Positions 1 through 8,675 of a stretch of DNA of 64,000 nucleotides are shown piece after piece. Source of the DNA: Flaccisagitta enflata (Eukaryota > Chaetognatha > Sagittoidea > Aphragmophora). The notes beneath the pieces were generated by a model. The model had not been told where the DNA came from and did not search any database. It saw only the letters and a program-made list of their open reading frames with translations. The DNA lies in contig OZ231128.1 in the NCBI GenBank assembly GCA_965153355.1, forward strand, positions 17,546,001-17,610,000, read 5' to 3'. Numbering within the stretch: position 1 is the stretch's first letter; every line of letters begins with the position of its first letter. The translations under genes and the position numbers were made by a program.

Positions 1-1630
1 TAACTGCTTTTCTGAAATTTGTGGTGGATGGACAGACATGTCAATATGTCAATCAGTCCGGAACATGTATGGATGATGATGATAACTCATGCATGCGAAA
101 ACACCATAAAGATCTAACTCATCTAGATTGAAATCATGTTTTTTGAAAATCTTTTGCAGAAATTATTGGTGATAAAGAAAAACAACATTGTGAGTTACAT
201 TTTCTTTATTCCAGCATCATAGACTTTTCTTTCAGTCTAGGATCTACATATCTAATATTACAATGTATATGATATACTGTAATTTGATTTTGCTTATTAC
301 AGATTGTGTGGAACTTAAACCACAATCTGTGGCATCTTCCATTTTATGCAGGTATCATGATATTAGTTTACAACGCAAAATACATACTAGTCTCAAAACT
401 GTAGCCTTGTAGTTAGATATTCTTTTCATTTCGTTTTTCTTCAAATAACCAATGTATGTCTCTCCATTCATACATGATGAGGAACAAAATAATAAATAAA
501 CAATTTTTTTCCATGAGCTACAGATTAGATCTTGCAATGAGATATAAGAGATACTTTCCATTGCTGTAAGTCAGTTTTCAATCTCATAACAAGTATATGC
601 ATTTGCTATTGCTAGATATTCATAACTGAACTACAGGCAATTGGTGTTTATAACAACAATTCACTCAAAACATAGATGTACATAGCAACTGAGTTTTTTA
701 TGTTATGTGCAATGATCATGGGTAGTCACTACGCCTCTTTCTTTGTTACAATTGTTTATTGTCTCTACATTTGAAATGTTCCACTAACCGAACAAATATC
801 AAATTCATAATTGTTTGCATAAATACTTTTCTTACTTATCCTATGCTTGCCTCAATGGTTATTGCTATACACATCACAAAGCCTCCATCACTCTCACAAA
901 GACCCACCAATGCTGCATATGATAACAATAGAATAAATAACATTTCATCTTCAATTGCTTGAAAGATCAGGTCAGCTAATGACTCATTTCTGATCCAATC
1001 AAACAACAAAACATTTCCACCATAACCACATTTTCTTTTTATCAAAGCTAGAATTGATAGTATTCAATTATTTCTATGAAAAGATTCGTTTTAATTTATG
1101 GTTATGGAGGAATATTGCATCAGTTTCAATAAATATAGCAGTTTTTAACAAGGTGTTGGCCTTGTTTTTTTAGGGGGGGGGGTAGGGGGGTTGGTTGAAA
1201 AAAAGTATGTATGTATGTATTTATGAAAGTAGGAGTGGACCACGAGTGGTGCGCCTACTGGTCAGTGAGGGCTCACCAGGCCCTCTTTCGTTTCTTTCAG
1301 TTTGGATATAGTAAGTGACATAGTTCTCCTTATCATTTGGAAAGAAGGCCAAGTAGGCCAACGATGCGTCCTCCATGAGTGAAAGTTGTTTCTGAATGAA
1401 TGAATATTCAAATGAATGAATTATAAAATAAATGAAATAAAGATTTGATCGATTCGGGCTCCTTTCATGATGAAAAAGCCTCAGATTTTATGATTTTAAA
1501 CATGTGCGTGACTGACAGACAGACAGACATGATCGCCTATAGAGATTCCAGGACGTATCAATAAAGTCGTAGAATAGAATTCTATTTTCCCTATAAAACG
1601 ACCACAAATGCCATAAAAAGATATAAGTAC
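1..1630. other. no gene recognised; repeat remnants
   Basis: AT-rich sequence without a coding exon I can support. A remnant near 1148-1400 has a GGCCTTGTTTTTTT end, a (GTAT)n run, a GGCCAAGTAGGCC hairpin and a GATGCGTCC box, all features of the dispersed Helentron-like elements seen further right. The stretch at 1225-1290 also resembles 20765-20840 (TCAGTGAGNGCTCAC and GGCCCTCTT), so it is another dispersed repeat. The first exon(s) of the plus-strand protease gene must lie upstream of 2009, but I cannot place them here; they may be outside the window. Confidence 0.6.
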
Positions 1631-1872
1631 TCAACTGTTTCTCCTGTGGACGATGCAATCGGGTTTGGTGTATCCTGGGTTTCTGACGGAGAATCTTGTG
1701 TTGGGGACTTCGGATCCGTCCGCCAGAGCGCACCAGCAGTAACCAATCGATCCGTGGCACTGCAGAGGCGCGTAGTTGCCGTTGGAGTCGCACGTGGGAA
1801 TCACGTGACCAACCATGCCCATGTTAGAGTTACGATCAGCCTCGCTTCTGCGTCGCTCACACTCTGTGTTGC
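1631..1872 (-). CDS. thyroglobulin type-1 domain protein, last exon
   Basis: Terminal coding exon on the minus strand. A CT-tract ending TTTCAG supplies the 3' splice site just above 1872, and a TGA stop lies at 1631-1633. The exon encodes one complete thyroglobulin type-1 domain: TEC at its start, then [15 protein letters not shown], the hallmark [13 protein letters not shown] and a closing PDC, followed by a short tail. In known proteins this disulfide-rich fold often inhibits cysteine proteases or mediates matrix binding (nidogen, SMOC, equistatin-like inhibitors). The exon enters in phase 1, so more exons lie at higher coordinates, on the strand opposite the LDLa/serine-protease gene whose first visible exon begins only 137 bp away. 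I could not find them. The domain call is firm; the parent gene is unknown. Confidence 0.85.
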
Positions 1873-1874
1873 CT

Positions 1875-1876
<2 letters not shown>

Positions 1877-1921
<45 letters not shown>
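1877..1921. repeat. (GA)n microsatellite
   Basis: About 42 bp of uninterrupted GA. On the minus strand it forms the polypyrimidine tract in front of the thyroglobulin exon. Confidence 0.95.
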
Positions 1922-1923
<2 letters not shown>

Positions 1924-2008
1924 ACACAGTCATACAATCGAAGACAATCGAGAAAGTAAATTTATCAATAACAAGTAATTGCTACAATTTTTTGTAATTT
2001 CTTTTCAG

Positions 2009-3200
2009 GTGCATAAAATCCGATTGGTTGTGCGACGGCGAATCAGATTGCGTCGATGGCGAAGACGAACAAGATTGTCCATCGACGCCGTCGACGGAAC
2101 CGCATCAGCATCCGCAGCAGCAGCAGCAGCACGTCAACGACAATTGCGGTGGAACCGGAATTGCAGCAACCGACGCAGCTTGGCAGGAGTTCTACTTCCT
2201 CTGTCCATCGAGCGTCATAAACGGCAGCAATTACAACACCGACAACAACAATAACAACAACAACAGCAACAACAACAACAACAACAACAATAGCAACAGT
2301 ATTCTAAAGAGCTCTCATCAGTCACGTAAATGCATTCCACGAAGCTTCGTTTGTGACGATTGGGTCGACTGTCCAGATGGTGCAGATGAAGCAGACTGTC
2401 ATCTCGTCGAAGCTTTTGCGTGGCGGAAATGCCAGACGCAGCCGGAGCAGAGAGAGGAGGAAGAGGAGGTGGCGGAGCAAGAGCGACAAAGGGAGACGAG
2501 GAAGGAGGCGGGGACAGAGGCAGATAAGGAGGAGGAAGAGGAAGAGAAGGAAAAGAGCATCGAAGCGGAAGAAGAATCTGGTTCGGGCGAAGATGAAATG
2601 AAACTTGATAGTAGAATTTTCCTCGCATCGGAAACGATCGAGACAGCGGAAGCGGATACGGAGGCGGAAGCGGAAACGGATAGAGAGTCGAAAGCCGTTG
2701 TGGGATCGGCGGAAGCGACCTCATCTCCTCCTATCTCTTCCTCACCCACCTCATCATCCAAAATAAGCATATCCCCTGATTTAGCCAAACTAATTATGCC
2801 ACCACTTCAGCGGTCCATTTTTGAAACAAGGAGAAGGTCTCATTGGAGTGATCGAGGAGAACTGAAATACAAAAAAGACATGAGATGGAGTCGCAGGAAA
2901 AACAGAGACAGAAAATTGGTGTCATCTGACGGTGAAAAATTACCACTTACAAAAACGAAAGTAGTGACATCCGGAACTTCATCCGTTCAACGTCAGAGGG
3001 CGCTTCATGAATTAGAGCACTCTGATTGGCTGAGAAAACCGACTCTTTCTACGGAGGACTATGATTGGTCAAACGATTCAAAGCTTCCTACAAATTGTGG
3101 CGATGCGACTGGCGCAATTGACGAAAAACTCGAGATCAGTAACCGCGTCAAGAGAATCGTTGGCGGCAGAATCATACGTCATGGAGAGTTGCCTTATCAG
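2009..3200 (+). CDS. modular serine protease: LDLa repeats, linker, S1 start
   Basis: First visible exon, entered in phase 1 after CTTTTCAG and left at CAG|GTTAGT. It encodes the C-terminal half of an LDL-receptor class A repeat (CIKSDWLCDGESDC, then DEQDC). A second LDLa repeat follows, split by an Asn-rich insert of about 30 residues between its first cysteine (YFLCPSS, near 2194) and CIPRSFVC...DCPDGADEADC (near 2330-2400). Next is a highly charged linker of about 240 residues, then NCGDA (near 3093), whose cysteine should tether the pro-region to the catalytic chain. The activation site is Arg (3153-3155) followed by IVGG, the start of the S1 domain. Upstream exons with a signal peptide and the rest of LDLa-1 are not seen. 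The architecture resembles enteropeptidase- or hepsin-like secreted proteases; the exact orthologue is unknown. The gene continues at 3805, 4689 and, past a retrotransposon, 17729. Confidence 0.88.
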
Positions 3201-3599
3201 GTTAGTTTGAAGCGCCTTTGAGTGTCCGTACTTGAACGGGCTGCCTGACATTTTCCGCCTACAGTCATAACCAATTTTAACAAAGATTTCCCTCTTAATC
3301 ACGCGGAAACTAAGAGAACTCCGAACTATTCCGATGATTGCTGTAACTTTCTTTTCAAGTAGTATTTTTTGATAGCCAAACCATGTGATCATTCAACCAT
3401 GGGAGAAAGTTCATCATGTCAATTTGAGTCTTTATAGTAAAAATTATTTACGGGCATTGAATCAAAATATTCTTTATGATAAATTCAGCGTCATTTATGT
3501 TGACTACGCGAAATATTCGGGGCAAAGAAATAGCGGTGGTCTGAGAGCGGCAGTATGCAAATTAGGTTGAAATCGTGGTATATCTACTTTCTCTTCTCT

Positions 3600-3716
3600 G
3601 TCTCTGTCTCTATCTCTGTTTCACCCTGACCGTCTGTCTGTCTCTGTCTGTCTCTATCTGACTCTGTCTCTCTCTGTCTCTCTCTGTCTCTCTCTCTCTC
3701 TGTCTCTCTCTCTCTG

Positions 3717-3802
<86 letters not shown>

Positions 3803-3803
3803 A
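3600..3803. repeat. (CT)n-rich microsatellite in intron
   Basis: CTGT- then CT-rich tract that ends in TTTCTCAG. It serves as the long polypyrimidine tract of the 3' splice site for the exon at 3805. Confidence 0.9.
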
Positions 3804-3804
3804 G

Positions 3805-3946
3805 GTGAGCATCGGTCTGATGGGTCATCACCATCATTGCGGTGGCGCAATTATTCATCGTCGTTGGATTTTGACTGCTGCTCATTGCTTCGAGGTGCTC
3901 AAGAGCCGCAAATTCAAGAGCCTCAGCGCCGCCACGTTGGGAAAAA
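3805..3946 (+). CDS. serine protease exon with catalytic His
   Basis: Second visible exon of the protease gene, phase 0 in (CTCAG|GTG) and phase 1 out (A|GTGAGT). It carries the N-terminal S1 beta-barrel: VSIGLMG, a short His run, CGGAIIHRRWILTAAHC with the catalytic histidine and the Cys42-Cys58 pair of the chymotrypsin numbering, then a basic stretch. The reading frame joins the 2009-3200 exon without a break (PYQ|VSIG), which supports both splice sites. Confidence 0.9.
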
Positions 3947-3981
3947 GTGAGTTCTTATAGCGGGCTGATTATTGGCTCAGA

Positions 3982-4508
3982 CAGTCAGCGGACAAAACAC
4001 AATAGGTATATATATCACTCCGTTGGTTTTGATCCAACCTACTGATGTTGAACAGAATGCTGTAAATAACAACTGGTTGTTGAAATTACAGCCGGCTGCT
4101 AAGTTACAAAGTTGGCAAAAATCAAACTTTCACCAAATAGAATGAGACCTGCAGATTCATAAATCTGATGAAATTCTGAGAAATTCGATATGTTACACTT
4201 AACATTTTTTATAAAAAATAATTATTTTAACATTGCATCATAATTAAATTAAAAATTGATAAAATTTTTTATTTTTATATAAAAGTATTTGTTGTGACAT
4301 ATCAAACTTCCGGGAATTTTATCAGGATTATGAATCTGCAGGTCTCATTCTATTTGGTGAAAGTTGGATTTTTGCCAACTTTGTAACTTAACAGCCGGCT
4401 GTAATTTCAACAACCAGTTGTTGTTTACAGCATTCTGTTCAGCATCAGTAGGTTGAATCAAAACCAATGGAGTGATATATATACCTATTGTGTTTTGTAC
4501 GCTGCCTG
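3982..4508. mobile_element. fold-back MITE with CAGTCAG ends
   Basis: Near-perfect inverted repeat. The left arm is about 3982-4162, the right arm about 4328-4508, and an AT-rich spacer of about 165 bp lies between. Arms begin CAGTCAGCGGACAAAAC and end GTTTTGTACGCTGCCTG. The first bases match the terminus of the Tc1-like element at 19468 (CAGTCAGTGGACAAAAC), so it is probably a non-autonomous relative. It lies within the protease intron 3947-4688. Confidence 0.85.
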
Positions 4509-4688
4509 CTAACCTCCGTCACACAAAAAGAGAAAAAAAAAGTAAATACATTAAAATTGCGTATCTGTTCGTTGTGAATGTCATATTTACTGATAAGGAT
4601 AGTTACACCTCAAACACCCTTATCCCGACTGATCTCGTCACCAGGCGTGTAACTAACAACTCATTAACGTAGCTCTTTTCTTTTTCAG

Positions 4689-5248
4689 GTACATCTGATG
4701 GTCCGGCCAGCGTATATGACAACGCATCTTACAACGCTACCAACGCCACCGACGAAAGTGACGTCGATGACGACGACGACGATGACGATGGGGCGAGATT
4801 CTTCCGAGTCTACGCAGGAGAGCGCGTCATTCAAAACAAAACGAATCTCGACTGTTCTGAACAAAATGTCGCTGTTGAAAAAATCATCAAACATCCCCAA
4901 TATTTGCCGCCAAGAGACTGGTTGCTTAGCAACGCTTACGTCAATGAATACAACAATCAGAACGGCAGTGATACTCACGATTATAAAAACATTTACGGCA
5001 ATGACAAAAACAGCAACATTAACAACAACAACAACAACGACGACGACGCGGATGTCGGCCGTAGCAACCACGATTTAGCGCTGCTGCGTCTCGCGGCTCC
5101 GCTGCATTTCGACCATTTTGTACAGCCGGTCTGCGTGGCGTCTGCAGCTGACGAAGCACTGCAGCGTCCCGGGAGGAAGTTGACGGTCAGCGGATGGGGA
5201 AGAGGAGAAGAAAGAGGAACCATCAGCGACGCGCTTAGGGCAGCCCAG
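4689..5248 (+). CDS. serine protease exon with catalytic Asp
   Basis: Third visible exon of the protease gene (TTTTTCAG|GT, out at CAG|GTGAGT, phase 0). It begins with an inserted surface loop rich in Asn-Ala-Thr and an eight-Asp run. The conserved strand FRVYAGERVI follows, then a second long Asn-rich insert (about 4920-5060), then NHDLALLRL with the catalytic aspartate, FVQPVCVA whose cysteine should pair with NCGDA of the pro-region, and VSGWGRG. The usual Cys before the SGWG motif is absent. Both inserts fall in surface loops of the S1 fold, so the core could still form. The partner exon with the catalytic serine is at 17729. Confidence 0.9.
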
Positions 5249-5670
5249 GTGAGTGGTCACATTGACATCGTAGACTTAAACTCTTGCGGAGCATTGATAT
5301 TGTAAGGTTCCAAACGTTGCACCGGTTGGTTACTCAGTATAAGTAGTATTTTTGCTATGTTCAAGGCCAATTAAGGGCTATCGGCAACTGATCCCCAGGT
5401 CGCGCTCGCTAGGAAGAAGCAAATCTCTTGGAATTATCTCCCCACAATCGCGAAATACAACATATCGAACCACCGTTTAAAATGATGCAATTTGCCATGA
5501 TATTCTTTCATTTCTTCGATTAAATTTTTCTTTCTAGAGTTGCCCATTCATTCTCTGCTTTTATTGCGATCAAGAAAGGCAACACATAGCTAAATTTGTT
5601 TAAAGTACTCTCTGGCCAACAATTTGCGAACCGTGAGACATTTAGCTGATCACTACTATATGCAAATTAT

Positions 5671-5741
<71 letters not shown>
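5249..5741 (+). other. protease intron, left part; (GA)n insertion target
   Basis: Intron sequence between the exon ending at 5248 and the retrotransposon. It ends in a GA microsatellite (about 5672-5741). The same GA repeat resumes at 17648 after the 3' LTR, so this tract was the integration site. No other coding or RNA feature seen. Confidence 0.8.
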
Positions 5742-5746
<5 letters not shown>

Positions 5747-5876
5747 ATGGGACTCCTTATACCCACTTGAAACACCCTAATATTAGAATATCCTTTATAA
5801 GAATATGAGGGACCCCTATTTAATTTAGCAATTGACGTAATACACCACAAACTTTACAGATTTCTAATGCGGGTGA

Positions 5877-5883
5877 TATATAA
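5877..5883 (+). promoter_or_regulatory. LTR TATA box
   Basis: TATATAA in the LTR. With the usual 25-30 bp spacing the transcript would start near 5905-5910, at the first copy of the 42-bp repeat. The same motif is present in the 3' LTR near 17422. Confidence 0.6.
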
Positions 5884-5905
5884 ACGAATATTTCTTTGGA
5901 ATTTC

Positions 5906-6078
5906 AGTAAACCAAGAAATTCCAAAGAAATTTCGTCTTTCTTTCAGGTAAGAGAACATTAAGCGTACAGAATGCCCTTTATTTGTCGTTGTTTTATATA
6001 TTTCATTGTTAATTTTATATGAATATAAAATTAAAGAGTAAACCAAGAAATTCCAAAGAAATTTCGTCTTTCTTTCAG
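5906..6078 (+). other. intron-like unit in LTR flanked by 42-bp repeats
   Basis: A 42-bp sequence ending in TTTCTTTCAG occurs at 5906-5947 and again at 6037-6078, offset by 131 bp. The first copy is followed by GTAAGAG, a good 5' splice site; the second copy ends in a polypyrimidine-CAG 3' splice site followed by TCCGTATG. A 131-nt intron (5948-6078) in the 5' leader is therefore possible, with its last 42 nt equal to the upstream exon. It may equally be a tandem duplication that merely looks like an intron. Confidence 0.45.
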
Positions 6079-6102
6079 TCCGTATGACTTCAATGTCATA
6101 CT

Positions 6103-6120
6103 TGGAGGCAGCGTGGTCTA
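6103..6120 (+). promoter_or_regulatory. candidate primer-binding site
   Basis: The internal region starts TGGAGGCAGCGTGGTC directly after the LTR. TGG complements the CCA end of a tRNA, as expected for a minus-strand primer site. I could not match the rest securely to a specific tRNA; only TGGAGG resembles a tRNA-Gln end. Confidence 0.5.
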
Positions 6121-6326
6121 GTAAAATCTGCGCGCCACAAGTGGCTATTCGGTCAGTTGGGCAGGAGCACCGGCGGCGTTTCTAGGAAAAGGGATTCGAC
6201 GCGGGTCTCTCCCAATACTCATCGATCATCGCGAAGCGGTATCGATCTACATTTAAACAGAAACATTATCGGCGGCTCTCGCCGTCAGAGGAAAAGCCGA
6301 GGTAGGATCTTCGACTTTTTTCCAAG

Positions 6327-8666
6327 ATGTCAACCCCAGAGGAGGTAACTACAAATGAGCTACTTCAAGAGATAGCAGACTTGTCAGCTCGAATATCACA
6401 ACTGAGACCTGGTGTTTCAGCCACCATTTGGTGTCCAAAATGCTGGAGGCCTCCATCACAGCACAAAGGTGGGTCGATAAAAGGATGTAAATCAAAAACG
6501 AAAATGCCAGTTGATCAATTCACTCGTGAGTTATTACAACAGAGGAATAACCTAGTAAAATGTATACGGTCTGCAGATACTGAAGGCAGACAATCAGAGG
6601 CGATTGATGCGCTACAAAATACAGTAGAGAGACAGGCCCAGACCATCGAGTCAAATCAAGAAAGGATTAGAAGTCTTCAGCAGACTAAACAAGTCATGTT
6701 ACACCTGTTGCGCAATTTGAATGACGCCTATCTAGCATTTATTACAGGCGGGAATGAGAATGAGATGAAAAGGATTTTCAAAGATGTTGACGACTTATTG
6801 GTATCACTTAACGCAGAATCAAAGTCTTCGAGTGAGAATGAAGATGATGATGATGGTGATGGTGAGGATGATGATGATGGGTGGGACCACACCGGGGATC
6901 GTACAACATGGCCCATTGATAATGCAAGTATCGTTGCAGATGGCAACAGATTGTTCCCGGCAGATAACAACGACGCGGGAGCGACGGAGGCAGGAGCAAT
7001 AGGCGGCGTTGGAGCAACGAAGAAAGTACATTTCTCTTTCTCACCCGTCTTGACTCATTCGTCCAATTCGTCCAAGCAAGGCGCTGAGGCATCAGGTCAA
7101 ACGACTGGGATATCAGGTCAAACGACTGGAACATCAGGTCAAACGACTGGAACATCAGGTCAGGCAGGAGTAGCATCCGGTCAAAGGATAGTGAATGGAA
7201 TTTTGAGACCGGCGTCATCGAACAGGTCGGTGTACGATGTACAAGCCAATACACACACAATTTCCACCCCATCTCCCAGTACACACACAATTTCCACCCC
7301 ATCTCCCAACCCACCCTCAACGCCGCAATATCCAGGGTTGTTTGAAAAACCAGGGGTGGTTCTCATATTTCCTAGAGGAGGAACTTTATGTGGGGGTGAA
7401 GCTGACGCTGATAGCGTTGTGAGGGCAGCGAAAATTGTGAACGTTGATTTCAAGGAAAATATGGATGCATTATTGTACTTGGAACAAAGACGTAAGCTAG
7501 TTGATCAGTTGTCTTGCTATTTTGGCGCTTGCCCTATGTTCACTCATTTGGGGATATTCGCCTTGAAAGCTCATGTCTTCTATAAAACGTTTCAGCCTAT
7601 CTTAAAGCGCGAGGCAACGTTTTCTAGCTTTATGGCATTCGTTAAGGAATTTGAGCATCAACTCTATCCTAATTTAGACTCGATTGCGTTGGGGAGACTA
7701 CACAACCGTAAACAGCAAAACAATGAGTCGGTTTCAGAGTATTTCACAGATTATGTTGATTTGATATTCATCATTGGCAGACAAGAGGACGATTACATCC
7801 AACCGTTTTTGGCAGGATTATACAATAGAACATTGGCGCACACAGTGTCAAACGCACAATATGAGGATGGGCAAAGAACATTGAGACGGCTTGCCAATCA
7901 CGCTCAACACATAGAGGCTCAAATAAACCTCGATAATGCATTCTTGGGAGGCAAAGATAACAGAAATAACCATCAACGCAACGTTTCGGCTTTAACCAAC
8001 GCAGGTTCTCAACAAAGTTCGTCAGCTTCACATAGAGGAAGAGGCCACAATACGCAAACAAGAGGAGCACCGGCGCCACGAGGAGGAAGCGCACCAGCCG
8101 GTAGAGGATGGTCGAATAGCGGCGCCGGTAGAGGATGGTCAAATAGCGGCGCCGGTAGAGGATGGTCAAATAGTGGCGCCGGTAGAGGTTGGTCGAATGG
8201 AAGCGGCGGAGGAGGGAACTGGAGCAAGTACGCGCCGCCTAGGAGTCAGAGTTTACCACGAGGTGGTTACGCCGGAAGTGGCGCACGTGGAGGCGCCAAC
8301 GCGTCGTCGGGAGCGTCGAGCGCGCAGGCGAGAGGGACGCAATCGTCATGGAAGGCGCACGTCAACGAAATTGGAGCGTCGATCTCGTCGGCGTCAGAGT
8401 CGGGGATGACGCCGGAAGGAATCCTCCTGGCAATGAAGATGAAAAAGATGCAATTATCTGGATGTGCCGCTTGTTTAAGTAAGACGCATGTATGGAATGG
8501 ATCATATGAATTTTGTCGTTCATTTTGTCCGTGTTGTGGCGTGGATTTGAGGAAAGAATGTCATATCGCCATAGAGTGTGAGGACAGACCAAAAGATAAA
8601 TCTGAGGCCATCATCTTGGCCAGAGACGCTGACAGAAACGGAGACAAAGACAGATTGCAAGCATGA
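6327..8666 (+). CDS. gag: retrotransposon Gag polyprotein
   Basis: 779 codons from ATG (AAGATGT context) to TGA at 8664-8666. Order of features: an N-terminal CPKC motif (near residue 34), a helical Gln/Glu-rich segment (about 97-140) likely to form a coiled coil, an acidic run (about 170-190), a Ser/Thr-rich region with repeats of SGQTTG and TISTPSP, a helical capsid-like core (about 340-560), an Arg-Gly-Trp-rich region with four GRGWSNSG repeats (about 590-625), and a C-terminal Cys cluster (CAAC, CPCC, and further Cys/His). The cluster does not match the classic CCHC knuckle, but together with the RG region it should bind RNA. Gag would assemble the particle. The same frame continues after the single TGA into pol. 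Function is inferred from position and composition; no close family member was recognised. Confidence 0.88.
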   Translation: MSTPEEVTTNELLQEIADLSARISQLRPGVSATIWCPKCWRPPSQHKGGSIKGCKSKTKMPVDQFTRELLQQRNNLVKCIRSADTEGRQSEAIDALQNTVERQAQTIESNQERIRSLQQTKQVMLHLLRNLNDAYLAFITGGNENEMKRIFKDVDDLLVSLNAESKSSSENEDDDDGDGEDDDDGWDHTGDRTTWPIDNASIVADGNRLFPADNNDAGATEAGAIGGVGATKKVHFSFSPVLTHSSNSSKQGAEASGQTTGISGQTTGTSGQTTGTSGQAGVASGQRIVNGILRPASSNRSVYDVQANTHTISTPSPSTHTISTPSPNPPSTPQYPGLFEKPGVVLIFPRGGTLCGGEADADSVVRAAKIVNVDFKENMDALLYLEQRRKLVDQLSCYFGACPMFTHLGIFALKAHVFYKTFQPILKREATFSSFMAFVKEFEHQLYPNLDSIALGRLHNRKQQNNESVSEYFTDYVDLIFIIGRQEDDYIQPFLAGLYNRTLAHTVSNAQYEDGQRTLRRLANHAQHIEAQINLDNAFLGGKDNRNNHQRNVSALTNAGSQQSSSASHRGRGHNTQTRGAPAPRGGSAPAGRGWSNSGAGRGWSNSGAGRGWSNSGAGRGWSNGSGGGGNWSKYAPPRSQSLPRGGYAGSGARGGANASSGASSAQARGTQSSWKAHVNEIGASISSASESGMTPEGILLAMKMKKMQLSGCAACLSKTHVWNGSYEFCRSFCPCCGVDLRKECHIAIECEDRPKDKSEAIILARDADRNGDKDRLQA

Positions 8667-8675
8667 CAATTACAG
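8660..8675 (+). promoter_or_regulatory. gag-pol stop-codon readthrough site
   Basis: The gag stop TGA (8664-8666) is followed immediately by CAATTA, which fits the CARYYA context that makes stop codons leaky in tobamoviruses. The frame after the TGA stays open for the entire pol, so a single readthrough event makes a Gag-Pol fusion. No in-frame ATG is needed for pol. Confidence 0.75.

Larger units (their letters stand above)
5742..6102 (+). repeat. 5' LTR
   Basis: 361 bp, identical by eye to 17287-17647. It contains a TATA box (5877-5883), a 16-bp perfect stem with 10-nt loop (5890-5905/5916-5931), two 42-bp direct repeats (5906-5947 and 6037-6078) and an ATTAAA poly(A) signal (6030-6035). 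Short reading frames inside it (about 60 codons, both strands) are not considered genes. Confidence 0.95.

Noticed and set aside
5864-6046. 60-codon antisense frame within each LTR
   Set aside because: Short, AT-rich and identical in both LTRs simply because the LTRs are identical; no supporting feature.
6103-6140. tRNA-like gene after the 5' LTR (GTGGTCTAGT resembles a box A)
   Set aside because: No box B, no cloverleaf could be drawn; the position fits a primer-binding site instead.
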